DNA of 64,000 bases from assembly GCA_051294375.1 (NCBI GenBank), contig CM119269.1:19691936-19755935 (forward strand). The letters are read 5' to 3'. Source of the DNA: Paraspadella gotoi. Taxonomy: Eukaryota; Chaetognatha. Shown in pieces: positions 48,936-61,854 of the stretch (positions within the stretch are counted from its first letter, which is position 1; the number at the start of each line of letters is the position of its first letter). The translations under genes were made by a program, and so were the position numbers. The notes below the pieces were generated by a model, which searched no databases, was not told the origin of the DNA, and was given only the letters and a program-made list of their open reading frames with translations.

Positions 48936-51031
48936 GTTTCCACCTGGTAAGCATTGCATATGGATCGCCTTTCCTTTGTCGCACGAGTAGAAATATTCAC
49001 ATCCTTTTGGGTCCATGTAATTTCCGTCTTTTTTCCGAACGCAGAATTCTGCAGGATAGAAAATTAAATCTGGGAGAAACTTTCATAAAATCTTATAAAT
49101 TATGAAGTCGCGTAATTTATCAAGTCGGGATCTTGCCTATCATTTCTCATGTCTGTTCGCTCTACTTTAATTTCTACCAAATCATCATCATACTTTAGTC
49201 AAACCCCTGTCTTCCAAACTCACCATCTTTCTTTTCGCATTTGACTTTTGCCGGCCAATCGCAGGAGAGAATTTTTTGGTTCCAGTGAAGCCCACTCGGA
49301 CAAGCGTACCTAAACGGTGCGAGAGAGTCGCGGTCAAAATTTCCACTGACAATAATATTTTTCTGTAATTGTGGAGACTTTTAACAAAGGAGGCGGATTT
49401 TATTTTGTAAAAACACAAGGTGGCGTCACATCGTTAAGCTTTCTTCTTCAATGAAAAAGCGACAACGGCGATTAATATCAACAAGAACCATCTAAGATGA
49501 AAGACAGCGTCAACAACTCACAAACTGAAATTCATTTTTCATGATTTTGTCACCAAAAGTTAAACATCCATTTTATAACTCTCCCTTCTTCTTCTTCTTT
49601 TTCTTTTTTTCTTTTTCTTTTTCTTTTTCTTTTCTCTTTTCTTTTTATTTTTTTTTTTTTTTTTTTCTATCTTTCTTCTTCTTTTCTTCTTCTTCTTCTT
49701 CTTCTTTTCTCTTCTTCTTCTTCTTCCTTCTCCTTCCCCTTCTCTTTTCACCTGATGAACTTGTAATGGAAACACCGATAAAAGCCGCCGCAGGAATTTT
49801 CGTCGGGGTAATAACCGAAGGCGCCGGGACACGAAAACCGGCGTTCTTTTTCGGCGCTTCGAACGACGCCGCCGACGGGCCGGAACCGAGGCTTGACGGC
49901 GACCGGAGAAGAAGACGACGGAGGCGGAACGGGTTGCGCCGGCGGCCGCGTCGGCGTCGGGGTCCGCGTCGGCACCCTCTCAGCCGGTGCACGTTTGACC
50001 GCCCGTTCGACGTCCGCGCGAGAAAATGTGACAGGAGATTCGCGAAGGATTTCCCTGTCGAAAATGAAGTCGATTAGATGGGTGAGGTGCAATTTTATTG
50101 GGTGAGTGAGCTCGAATATTTATGAAGTTAAGGTCGAATTTGATTGGCTGAGTGCGATGGGTGGGTAAGCCGGAATAAGTTAAACACCATCCGGTTACTG
50201 AACAAAAAATTTATTACCTTAGGCCGACTTTCCCATGTGTTTTAATTTTATTTTTATAAGGTAAGCTCATGAGCTTTGGAATTTTAAAATTTAGAAACAT
50301 TTACAATGATTAACATGATTAAAACTGAAATAACCCTTTCAATTTGCCTACAAAATTTCTCGACTGGTTTTTAGACTCGTCCTAACTTTTTCCCCTCGAA
50401 TTTATTTTGTTTACTAATTAATTTTTATTGCGGGCAAAAAAAAATTCATGCGCCAGAATATTGAGTTAGAAAGAACTGAAGGCCGAGAACATGAATAATT
50501 GATGTGATAAAAACTGAAAAGAAAGAAAGAAAAAAAAGGGGGAAAAAAAGAAAGAAAAGCAAGAAAGAATAATAAAGAAAAAATAGAGAAAGAAATAAAA
50601 AAATTAAAAAAATGAAAAAGAAAGAAAAAAAAAGTCACTCACCCCGCTTTCGTCGTTGTCTTGGGTTCAAAGGTCATGGCGCCAAAAAAGTTATCGATGT
50701 AGTAGATTCTTTTGTTGAGTTCGACGGGAAACGCGGCGCCGACTGAAAAAGTGAACAAACTAGAAATGAGAAGTAATTTAATTAAAAAAAAAAGTATGTT
50801 GATAATGATAATGATTATGATATTTGTTGAAAGATTATTTGTTCAGATGCTGGTGATAATAATTATGTTAATGACGATTATTATGATGATGATGATGATG
50901 ATGATGGTGATGATGACGATGAAATGATGATGATGATGAAGATGATAATTATGATATTGCCAATACTCTTCACCTGTAATGATCCAAAATGCCGAAATTG
51001 CGGTGAAACTCGAATTCCTTCGTTTGTTCAT
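46501..51031 (-). CDS. Secreted protein with two chitin-binding type 2 (peritrophin-A, CBM14) domains
   Basis: Such proteins bind chitin in cuticle, gut lining or eggshell. Six exons in transcription order: 51031-50974 (ATG at 51031), 50742-50643, 50054-49752, 49309-49224, 49048-48944 and 46619-46501 (TGA). Phases agree throughout and give 256 residues. The N-terminus MNKRRNSSFTAISAFWIIT, followed by GAAFPVEL, suggests a signal peptide. A Pro/Thr/Ser linker (about residues 70-100) precedes domain 1, whose six cysteines fall in SCPGAFGYYPDENSCGGFYR, then FHYKFIRYACPSGLHW, LSCDW and VKC. Domain 2 has CVRKKDGNYMDPKGCEYFYS, CDKGK, MQCLPGFLFD, GVC and VHC. Both match the C-x-C-x-C-x-C-x-C-x-C spacing of the family. 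The last intron is 2.3 kb, begins gtggaaacagta and then runs into (GA)n on the sense strand. The gene is tail-to-tail with SLC37. Confidence 0.93.
46767..46825. repeat. (CT)n microsatellite in the last chitin-binding gene intron
   Basis: Pure CT array on the plus strand, i.e. GA in the sense of the minus-strand gene, about 150 nt from its final acceptor. Confidence 0.96.
47249..47288. repeat. (GA)n microsatellite
   Basis: Short GA array in the last intron of the chitin-binding gene, antisense (CT) relative to that gene. Confidence 0.94.
48838..48931. repeat. Imperfect (CT)n array downstream of a splice donor on the minus strand
   Basis: In the sense of the chitin-binding gene the array reads (GA)n and starts about 12 nt after the donor at 48943. 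It has tctcggtctcttc-type interruptions. Confidence 0.94.
49575..49745. repeat. Pyrimidine-rich (TTC/TTTC)n tract
   Basis: Irregular cttctt/cttttt sequence of about 170 bp. It lies directly after the donor at 49751 of the chitin-binding gene, where the sense strand is purine-rich. Confidence 0.9.
50795..50945. repeat. Degenerate GAT trinucleotide tract
   Basis: gatgatgat/gataat sequence in the first intron of the chitin-binding gene. No protein is inferred. Confidence 0.85.
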
Positions 51032-51800
51032 CGTATAAGTCTGACAATTTCAAAAAGCTTGAATGAAAAACATTTTTAATAATTTTTTTTTTCCGTTTAA
51101 AATTAAAAATTTTTCAAAACTAATTGGGTGTCTCCCATTTTTTTTTTAAAAAAGAGCGTTTTATAAATAAATTCAAAAGAAAATATTTAACTATTTGTTT
51201 CTTTTCCTTGGCGCGTAAAAAATTCCCAGAATCTTAAATTACAGTTCCATTTTTCCTTCTTTCTATGTCTCTATCTCTGTCGCTCTCTTTCCTTCTTCTC
51301 TCAATCAAACTTATACCGACTTCCATTCCCTATCACTCTCTCGCTCTGGAATTTTCTAGATTTAAGTTTAAATCCCGCGAGTCGCATTTTCCGCAATTTC
51401 CTTACCTTCCGATAATTACCCGTCCAGGAGCGCTCGCTTTAATATTTCTTAATTTCTTTTTTTCTTTCAAATGTTTTTTTTTTCTCCAATTTTATTTCCG
51501 ACGAATTTAAAAGAGGGAAGACCGCCTTTTTCCATTAACCCTCTAATGAAGGGCTCTCACTCACTCTCTCTCCGACTTTCTCTCTTTTTTTCCAATTTTC
51601 GCGAGACGAAAAAAATAAAATTCGAAATTTAAAACTCGGCGGAGGAAAAGTAAGGTAATGGAATCCGAAGTAAAGACTTACCATTAAGCACCTCACCTTT
51701 TATCTCTCTTACCTCCTTCCCCTTTCCCAACCCCCACTTAAATCTGTCCCCTTGTTTAACGCCTCGCGACCACAACTTTTAAAATTCGCCTCATCTCCCC

Positions 51801-51802
<2 letters not shown>

Positions 51803-51839
<37 letters not shown>

Positions 51840-51853
51840 TCTCTCTCTCTCTC
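51803..51853. repeat. (CT)n microsatellite
   Basis: CT array interrupted once by acac. Confidence 0.94.
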
Positions 51854-52416
51854 CTCCCCCCAACGTCGATTGTTTACCCCGAACCGCCGGCCAATCCTAG
51901 GTCAGCGTCGGTTCCTCCAAATCTGGCCAATCAGAATCCGTGTTTACTCGGAAAAAAAATCCGCTGACAACCCGGTAGTCAAAAAGTTAAACTTTCCAAT
52001 CTTTTTGGATAACATGAACCAATCAAATCTTCAGTCATTAAGCACATTTTATTCACAAAAATAATTCAAGTGGGTAAAATTTTAAGTTATTTACAGCATT
52101 TTTAATAGAATTCGTCGTATAGCAACATGTCTGCTTTGCTTTCAATCCCATTATGTTTTAAAAATGTTTAACAACGTAAACCAAACTTTGCAAACAATCA
52201 TCATTCCCAACAATTAATTGTTCATTATGGAAGCACTTTCTGTTCTCCATAAACCAATCAAAAACCGACCCTGTCAATCAACCTTCCGACTCCACCAATC
52301 AGAGGGCTCAATCTAATCCGACGATTCCCACCCAAACATCAAATCACTCTTCACGCCTTCACTCACTCTCTCACTTCATCGTCGCCTTTCACGCAAACTC
52401 CCAAAACGTCGCACCC

Positions 52417-52532
<116 letters not shown>

Positions 52533-53169
52533 AACGAAATGAATGCCAAATTTTTTAGGTGAAAAATGCGGCGGTGCGTTGTTAAGGTCACCGATGACGA
52601 CAAAAATAACGACCTTGACAGAATGTCGATGTTTAAGAAAATAAAGATACAATTTTTATATTAATTTTGTTTGTTTCTGATGCTTTTCTGATATTAAAAG
52701 ATGTTTTTTTTTAAGATATCGCCATAGAAATTGTTGCCGTCAACGAAAAATATAAAAAAACTAGAAGCTATTGAGAAAAAAATTATAAAAAAAAAGGATG
52801 TGAAAAACAAAGAGGAAGAGAAACAATAAAGAGAGAAAAGAAAAAGAAAAAAAACGGTAAGGAAAAAAGGGGGAAAAAAAAAGAAAGTGGAGAACGAGAT
52901 ACTCACCCATAATCGACGGGTGAGGCAAGAAGGGTCGATGACGAATTGCCTCGGTGAAAGATCCAGGGTAAGTAAAGGTGAGGTGAGCGAAAGGAAAGCT
53001 CGTTTTCGCAACTGGAGATTCGAAAAGAGTTTCAGCAACATGAATGATTTGAAAAGTTGTGCAAAAGTAACTGTATCTTTCATCGGCCTTTATTATGTAA
53101 TTGTATTCAAATTTGGGAATCTAATTGCATGTACTACATGTACGTATTAAACGTATTTCCCATGAATTT

Positions 53170-53284
<115 letters not shown>

Positions 53285-53307
53285 TTCTCATTTCCATCTG
53301 ATTCAGT

Positions 53308-53431
53308 GCCGACGACGAGGGAAATAATCCCCCTTCCCCGAAATCAGAGGGCAGAGCCCGAATCGGCCAAACGTCGGTCAAAACGAGCGAACATTTGTGG
53401 GCGGCTGTGGCGCGATCGTTCAATTGATTGC
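53308..53431 (+). CDS. Candidate terminal exon of an unrecognised gene
   Basis: After the acceptor ending at 53307, a frame reads ADDEGNNPPSPKSEGRARIG, then QTSVKTSEHLWAAVARSFN, and stops. It has coding-like composition, and the (CT)n tract supplies its polypyrimidine tract, as for a DYRK exon. Other frames are also open across part of it and no upstream exon is established. Confidence 0.3.
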
Positions 53432-53992
53432 TTATTTCACCAAATTGATGGCTCGTTTGTTCTCTATCGATTGGTTGTTTCTTTCCCATCGAAATTGTTT
53501 GCGTTTTTACACTAAGCCATTGCCGTTTGGATTAATGGGTTTTTTTTTTCTCGTCCGAGCCCATTGCTTGCTTTTACCAATTCGCTCGTTAATATTTGGT
53601 ATTTTCCTCCCCAATTTGATTGTTTTTTCCCCTGCCAATTGTTTTTTCCCCTGCCAATTGATTACTTACCCTATCTCCTCAGTCCTCACTACATAAAATT
53701 AAGCTTATTTGTAAACACGCTCTTCAGGACTGAGCGTGACGACAAAAGTCGTTGAACCCTGGTGAGCCTTGACAGGCGCCGACAACGCTCAAGTGTTGAG
53801 GGGAAAGTGGGGGGGGGAGGGGGAGGGCCGGGGGAGCCGGGGCAACGTCCGAGGAAAAGGCGGCCCAAATCGGGCTGAGGGGGGGAAGGTTTCACTAGAG
53901 TAGAGGGGACGGGGTTTCCCGGGATCGGCGGCAACTACGCCGGGTTTAGCGAGTTGGCTTCATGGCCGGAGAGAAGTCGCCCTTTTTAAGAG

Positions 53993-54417
53993 TACTATCT
54001 AGGAAAAAAGTATATCACATAATTGTTGAAAAGTTCCTTGATTCAATAAAAAATATAAAAAATATAGATAAAACATTCTTAAAATTGTGTATGCCTCTCC
54101 TTAGCATCGACTACTGCCTGCAATTTTTTTAAACCAAAAAAAGTTGCAAGGTCTTTAGCGTTGCCAAATTAAAAAAAGATAACTTTATTCAAAATTAAAA
54201 TAAATAATTAAATACAAAAAATGGTAAAAAACTAAATATAATTTTTTTTACTAATTTAATTTTGAAGTAATATTATTTTTTTGCCTGGAATTTCTAAACG
54301 ACTTGACCTACAAACAAATGGAAGGAAGCTTCTGAAATAAAATTCCATGTAAATTTAGAAATTTTTAAGTAGATATCCTTTATTAAAAATGTGATATACA
54401 TTTTTTCCTAGATAGTA
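53993..54417. mobile_element. MITE with TA target duplication (Tc1/mariner-like)
   Basis: The element at 53995-54415 has terminal inverted repeats starting ctatctaggaaaaaa on both sides and continuing as gtatatcaca after one or two extra bases on the right. It is flanked by TA on each side (53993-53994 and 54416-54417). It is 421 bp and AT-rich, with no transposase frame. Confidence 0.85.
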
Positions 54418-55584
54418 GATCGGATTGAGAAGGTGGATAAAAATCAGCGTCGACCTCAGATAACAGACTTGACGAGGATGACAGACTAGACGAGGATGAC
54501 AGGCAATGGACTCCCTGCTAAAAGTAATAGAGAAATATTTTTATCGAATAGCAATGATGTAAAAGTGAAAGGGAGCAGCTCTGAACAGTGACAGACAGTG
54601 ACGTGTAGAGGGGTAGACACCCTTTATAAATCTGAGGAGTCCGGGCTCTTTCGGGGTCCCTTAAATATCTTACGATGCTAAAAAAATAGGGATAGGTAAG
54701 CTAGGTACTCTGGGAGTGAATAAACGAGACTGTCTGAGATTCTTGATTAAAAGCTTGCAAGGACCTGCTATGTCATTATCTTGTAAGAGTGATGGAGGCC
54801 TTAAACCACCAAAGCCTGTCTAAAGTCAGGGTCAAGATAGCTTATTAATTAAATGGGTGGATAATTTTTATAATGATTGTATCAATTTCAAATATATAAA
54901 AAAAAAAACCAAAAAATACTTTTTTGTATCAGTTGAAAATCTTAACAGAATATGCTTATTATGATGAAAATATGTGTGTAAAAATTAAAAAAAAAGTTTT
55001 GCCAATTTCTAAAACTAACTGCAATGGTCGGCCTGGGGCTTGCAAGGACTCACAACCTCTCTGCACCTCCCTTGTGACCGGTCAACGTGATAAACACATG
55101 AAGTGACGCTCATGTTGATTTTTTCTCGACCAATTTTTGTTCATATTATACATATTACAATTTTGTCAATGCAATTTTAAAAAAAAAGTAACACACTGAG
55201 TTAGTAGGAATAAGCGCTCGACATTGGACATTGGACGGGGCATGACATCGATTACAATAACAGAGTGTGGCAGTTGGCAACTGTGACGATGACAATTCTT
55301 TCTTTCTCAATCTTGAGCTTGAAGACTTGCTGTCGAGGTTAAAGGTTCCACACTTAACATTTTCTCTCAATTTATTCGAGACGAAAGAAGTTTTACTTCA
55401 GACCGTGAAGAACAACGTGCGAACAACGAAGATGATCACAATAGAATCAACGCGGTGAAAATGTATTTACATGGTAATAGTATTATCAAATATATTTAAT
55501 TTTCCACTGTTACATCTATCAAGCCTTAAAAAATATTATACATACATTAAGAAAAGAGCCCTTTAAATGGGGACGGATGCACTG

Positions 55585-55686
55585 AAAGTCAACCACGAAA
55601 ACTCGATCCGTTTTCGGTATAATTTTAAAGTCCTCCGTTGGCTTCGGTATTAAAATTCCATTTTTTTTTCTCACGGCGACAGGAGT
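55585..55686 (-). other. Open frame with weak RCK/TrkA-C-like pattern
   Basis: The minus-strand frame reads VAVRKKNGILIPKPTEDFKI then IPKTDRVFVVDF. This resembles the VAIRR-G-LIIP...L..GDRLVVI pattern of TrkA C-terminal regulatory domains. Splice sites are not clear and the resemblance is judged by eye only. Confidence 0.2.
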
Positions 55687-56560
55687 AAGCGTCGAAAATG
55701 AAAAGAACAATTTTGAAAGTGGAGACGCAAGGACGCGAACGCCCGCGGGGAAAGAACGCGCGTCAAAACGTTTTTCTCCAGAGACTTGGGAGGAGAAAAA
55801 AAAATTATTCTTCACGCGAAAATCAATTTGGTTCTTCTCTCAATTTGTGAAGAAAACGAGGACGTGTTACAGCATTCAATCAGTCGGGAAGTTCTTTTTT
55901 TTTCGTTTATATCTTTTAGCTAATGCGCAAATTAATTTTTTTTCCCTTCATGTTATGTTTATTTTACTACTATTTCTCCTGTTACGCCCACTCTTCCTCG
56001 CTGCCTATATCTGTTTTGACTGTGATGAAAACTCCGATTTAATTCTAAAAAAATCGTTGTTTGTAACAAATAAACTTTGTTCTTCTCAAAATAATTTGTT
56101 TCTTATCTAATACTTGTTTTTGAAAACATTTATAATCGTATCGATAGACAGACGGACCAAAAAGCGTCTCGCTGAGACGCGTCTCGCCGCAACTGAGCCA
56201 AGGGAGAAAAAAAAACCTGATCCAAGGACGGGGACGAGTCCTCGTGTCTCTATCGAGTAGAACATCCACTAGATGAAAAAAAATCGCGCCTGGAGACGTT
56301 TCATTCATGAATCATTAATGAGTAATAAATGAGGACAGCTTCCGGGGGGAGAATGAAAGGTCGCTGGCCTGATTAATCGTGCCAGGGAGCGTACGTGTGG
56401 TTTATGATTGTACGGGAGTATCAGTGCGTGTGTGCGCACATGTGTGAGTGCGTGTCTCGTGTAAAATTGTTTCTCTACTTTTTACCCGATGAATCTCGGT
56501 CAAAGGAGGAACTGGAATGACAATGGCTGTCCTTGAGGAGATTAGGCGGACGAAAGGGGG

Positions 56561-56662
<102 letters not shown>

Positions 56663-56734
56663 TAAGTGAACCATGTCGAAAAACGACGCCAACGATGGCG
56701 ACGAAGAAAGCAACAACATCCGGATGAAGAACTG

Positions 56735-56880
56735 ATGGAAATGATGATGATGAAGATAATAATGATGATGATGATGATGATTATGATGATGATGATAATG
56801 ATGAAGATTGATGATATTGATAGAGTAATAATGATGCTAAAGATGAAAAAAATAAAATTGATGATGATGATGAGAAAACA
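56735..56880. repeat. Degenerate GAT trinucleotide tract
   Basis: gatgatgatg with aataatgat and aagat interruptions; the implied Met- and Asp-rich peptides are not believable. Confidence 0.85.
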
Positions 56881-58723
56881 TAGAAAGTAATAGTGATAAC
56901 TAATAACGCGTCCAAATTCAACAGATCATATGTCTTTGGCGAAGAAAACAGAGTTGAATAATGAAAACGAGTCGTAAGATAAAAATGACGAAAACAAAGA
57001 CGATGAAGAATTCGACTAAAGATCAACTATTATTTCGCAATGTCTTCCATCTTCGTTTCCCCAAAAGCGTCTCTAGTCCATCCACGCTTTTAATCGGCCT
57101 CCATCGCCCCCTTGCCCGCAGAAAAGGCCTCGCGGGGCCTCATACGCTATCCCTCATCAATGGCGCCCCTATTTTGTTTCGCCAACGACTCGCGTCTTGT
57201 CGCGGCTCGTCTCGCCACGCCCACGAACGGCGCTTCGTCCCGTCACGCCCACGAATCGCGCCGCTTCTCGCGCCTCCGGATTCTCACGCGTTTTCGCGTC
57301 GACGCCTCATTTGTTTTCGATGACGTCGCTCGCGTCGACTTTGCTTGGCGAAAGTCCGAAAATAAAATTATATTCGTCGTCGTCGTCGTCATCGTCGTCG
57401 TCCATCCACTTAAATAGTCCTAACTTAAATTACTTAGGCTAGTGTCACCGTGTCGTCGACATCCCGACATCTTAATCGATATATTATACAGTCGGCCTCG
57501 TTCTTCCTCGTTGCCACCATCTTTGTCTTCTTCGTTGTCACCGTCATTTTCGAATTCCTCTCCTCTCTTTCAATCGGTCTACAAAAGATAATCGTCTTTA
57601 ACTCAAAGTGAAAAAAATGGAAAGTAAGTATTTCTTGTTAATTTATTTCGTGATTCGTAACCATGGCGATTTTTTAAACATAATGAAACTTCATTAAGTT
57701 CGTCGTGTAGAAAAACGTGTTGAATAAAAACGAGAGCAGTCACAAGTTAATAATAATAATAACTTCAAGTTTTGAAACTTTTGTAAACTTGTAATTACTG
57801 TATAATATAATATAGTATAGAAAAAAAGAAAAAAAGGAATAAGGTAGTGAGAGAGAAAGAAAAAAAGAAAGAGAGAGAGAGAGAGATGTTGTTACGCCAA
57901 AACTTGCTAAGTGGTCTCCAGACAATTTTCGCATACTCATCGTTGGAACTTTTCCCCGGGCCAGTATACGAACCATCGCCTTCCATTTTGTTTTTCATTG
58001 CGTCTGAAGTCGTTCGTCTATTGGATTATGTATGAATATGCTGAATGGCAATGTCGATTACTTGAGCTCTTTAGTCTTTAGTTGAGTTAAATTTTAGTTT
58101 TCTGGTTTTGATAGACGCGACAACAACTACGTTATTTTAATTGTATGTATGGCTGATGAATTATAAATACACAAAAAAAAAAAAAACAGGAAAAAATCTA
58201 AAACAGAAAACTAAAAAAACATTCGGATTAAAAGAAAGAGCAAAATAAATAAAATAAACTTTAAAATCGAGAATAACTAAAAAAATTAAAAAAAATTGTA
58301 AAAAAATTAGAGAGAGATTTATTGAAAGAAATTACGAGCGAAAAAAAAAAAAGAAAATGGGGAAAGAGGAGATAATGAAAAGAAAAGTAAAAAAATGGGT
58401 AAGTGAGGAAGAGATAACAAATCCTTGGTTTAGGAAATCTTCATTTACTTGTTGAGCCACTTATGATGCGACTAAATATGAATTTGCTTTCAAGGGATTT
58501 CACCAGCTTAAACGATGCAGTTCTATTATTTAAGGAATCATTTCCCATTTGTATTTTTGTCGGGTTTTGGTGTGGGTTTAATTAGCTAAAAGGTTCGCTG
58601 GAGCGAGAAAAAAATGGTCACTTTTTTGTCGTCAAAAATTGTTTTCGAAATTGGTTTTTGTTTAACCGACCCAAAAAGACTTAAGAGGAGTCATTTTCTC
58701 CTCGATAGACGACTAAGTTTTTA

Positions 58724-59922
58724 TAGTGTTCCGATAACCGTTAACTGTTAACGGTTATTAACGGTTAAAAATAATTTTAACTTAACCGTTAATACATTCA
58801 TTTTAACGGTTAAATTCGGTTAATTTTCAAATGTGATTTTTTTCATTTTTTGGTATGAAATCTTGAAAATTAAAAAAAAATATTTTTTTTCTGTTCTCTC
58901 TTATTCTCCTCTCCCCTTCTCACCATATTTTTACCACTCTCTCTCTTCTCCAATTTTTCCCTGCTTTTTTCCTTTGCTTATTTTCTCCTTTTCTATCCTC
59001 ATCTCTCTCTTATTCTTTCTCCCTTTATTTATCTCCTTCTGTTCCTTCTTTTTCTTTCTCACTTTCCCCTTTTCTTTCCCACTTTCTTTTTTCTCCTTTT
59101 TTCCCTTTGCTCTTGCCTTTTTCCTTTTTTTTGCCCTTTCATGCAATAATATATATTCAATTTTGCTAAAAATAAATAATCCCTCTTATTTTACTTTTTC
59201 TCTCTTTTTCTTTCCCTCTTTAAAATTAACAAAGAAGCAAATGAAATAAAACCGAATGAATGAAAAAATGAATAAAAACCAAATAAAAAAATTATTTTAA
59301 AGAATTTAAAAATTAATAAGAAGGAACGAATCTTAAAAAAGACATATAAAAAGAATAATGATGATATACTTTTTTAATTAAACTGAAAAATATATTTTAT
59401 TAATCAATAAATATTTTGATCAATCGATAAATCAACCAGTCTATCAATAATTTAAAATTCATATTTATTATTATGGTCACTGACAATTGGTCATAGTTTA
59501 TGAAAGACTAACAACGAAAACAAGCGTTTAATAACCTGACAACTACAGATATATATCGGTTAGAGAAAGAACAAGAAAGCAAAAGAGAGAAAAAGACAAA
59601 AATTAGAATTAGAATTTGATGGATCTATCTTTCGTTTCGTTGTGTTATGAGATTAGCAAAAATATTTGTTTGGTTACAACAACAATTTTATTTGACATAA
59701 AGAATTAGACATTTTCGACTCTGTTTCAAGTTTTTATCAGCGCATTCAAGAGCCAGAGTTAAAGAGAAAATACCATTAAATACTTTATTTTGTTTTAATC
59801 TTGATATTTTAAATTTAAAGTTAAATTATAAAATTAACCGATCTTAACGGTTAACCGTTAAAAATTGTTAGGTTTTAACGGTTAAGCGAATTTCCTAAAA
59901 AATTACGGTTATCGGAACTCTA
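58724..59922. mobile_element. hAT-like non-autonomous element rich in TTAACGGTTA motifs
   Basis: Terminal inverted repeats tagtgttccgataaccg (58724-58740) and cggttatcggaactcta (59906-59922). Subterminal regions on both sides carry clustered aacggtta/taaccgtta motifs, typical of transposase-binding repeats. Flanks agttttta and gttttgta are only approximately alike, so the 8-bp target duplication is unproven. The interior is AT-rich with a pyrimidine-rich stretch at 58890-59220 and no transposase. Confidence 0.75.
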
Positions 59923-60230
59923 GTTTTGTATATATTGAAAAATTAAGTCTAAGTTTAATTAATTGTAAACGTCGAAGGAAAATAAATTAACAAGATTTAA
60001 ATAATTTTAAAGACAAATCGATAATTTATTGAGTGTAAGAAACAAATTCGTCATAATAAGAACAGGATATCCTCAGCCGAGAAAAAAAAACAAGTGATTA
60101 CAGCAAAAAAAAAAAAAAAACAGTATGAATAAAAACATGAGAACAAGAACAAAAACAATATCCAGGTATCGAGGTGCATTGTTCAGCGCCGATGGCGATT
60201 AGCAGCGGGTCTCTACCAATTAAAACAAAT

Positions 60231-60233
<3 letters not shown>

Positions 60234-60270
<37 letters not shown>
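60234..60270. repeat. (GA)n microsatellite
   Basis: Short GA array. Confidence 0.93.
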
Positions 60271-60274
<4 letters not shown>

Positions 60275-60485
60275 GCATGAAAAGGAAAACGAGGTGAAAA
60301 GCAGGGCATGGGGACAAGGAAAAGGAGATCTGTAATGAGAGATCCGGATTGCCTATCTTCTTGACTAAATAAATTACATAAACTTAACTATAAACAATAA
60401 ACAATAACTAAACAAAGCGAACCAAACAATTCGAATATATTATATCATGAACACAGGTTGTACCTGTTAACACTTTTGAATAAAA

Positions 60486-60660
60486 AAAATATTTTTATTT
60501 TCTAATTTTCGCAGTGGCCCATATTTATGCATAGTACTCACCATAGAAAATAAGAAAATTTTAAATAATTTTTTTTTTAGTTTTGAAAGAAGATTTGAAT
60601 TTTTGATTTAGATTTATATATACTTTTTTTGAGAAATTCGAATCTTCTTTCAAAACTAAG
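60486..60660. repeat. Dispersed block with a terminal hairpin
   Basis: Arms agttttgaaagaagatttga (60580-60599) and tcgaatcttctttcaaaact (60639-60658) can form a stem with a loop of about 40 nt. The upstream half (cccatat...agtactcaccatagaaa) is shared with about 6877-6960. Confidence 0.7.
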
Positions 60661-61854
60661 AAAAAAAAATTTAAATTTTGAGATAAAAATTTTACTTCGT
60701 CAAGATGACAATTAAATCGTCGCATAAATTTTACAACGAATCATCTGTCAAAATATTCGAAATTAAAGAATGAACGATAAAAGAAAAAAATGTTTAAAAT
60801 ATAAGAGAATTCATTATGTACACGTCGGCAGAAGTATTACTAATAAATAGGTTTCAAAGGACAATCCATTAATGAATTCTCGCTTCTCAACCTTAAAAGT
60901 CGATTGAAAACTACCAGCTCAGGCTGAAGATTTTACTTCCCTAATTAATTCCCTCGTTCTTTAATTTCCTCGCGAGCAACGACGACAATTTTACTGATTA
61001 CGGATTTACTTTTATTTAAATCGATATTCGGTTCGTGATTCGAATTCACTCACTTTCCGAGATCATTGACCGACTTTTAAAAGTATGGAACGAACGTTAG
61101 TACGCAAGCGTCTGTCCTTAACTTCCTAAGTTCAGTTTTATGACCTTCTCTTTCACAAGTTATCCTTAAGTTTAGTCCACACTACAACGCTGTTTTTTTT
61201 TCTCTTATCTCTACCTTCGAGTCATAACCTCGCTCACGGCCTTTCTCAACGAGAACGGAACATGCATATTTGATTTCGTAAACTTTCTCTTTCGAGGTTA
61301 TATCGCCGACTTCCGCTGTTCCGAATACGATTTCCGAGAAATCGACCAAGTTCCTTCGCCCCCTCACCGCCCACCGGATCAACTTCTCTCCCCCGTTCAG
61401 TGTCCCACCTCGTCGGTCCTCGCCCCCATTAGTCTTAACCTTTCACCCACGCCAAAGTCTCACCTCATAAAAAGGCTTTTAGGGGGGGAAAGGCAGGCTG
61501 CGAACGGTTCGGAGCCAACTACCGATTGGAACGAAGACGTTGGGGCCGTTAACGACACAAGATTTAGAGAGATTGGATTTAGATGTGCATTTCGACTGGC
61601 AACGCCAGTGCGAACAGCAAAGATTATTCTGTTTGGGCTTTAATGGGACAGTTTTTATCGGGCGTTTGTTTGTCTTTTAGTTCGTCAAAAATACGTAAAT
61701 ACGTTCAACATTCGGTCTAAAGATTTTAAAACAATATTTGCACCTTTTCAACGGAAAAAAAAAGAGAAAAACTCAACAACCCAGGCTTCGCAGGCCTGCG
61801 GCGCTACCCGTCCGTTGTAACGTTTCCCCATTAAAAAAAAAACCCTCTTCACAG

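Noticed and set aside
49541-49745. Phe/Ser-rich or Lys/Arg-rich proteins across the pyrimidine tract
   Set aside because: The tract is intronic, next to a confirmed exon of the chitin-binding gene, and its composition alone produces these frames.
57070-57420. Arg-rich frames in a GC-rich patch, and a CpG-island promoter
   Set aside because: No splice sites, start context or conserved motif support a gene, and no transcript is known to begin here.
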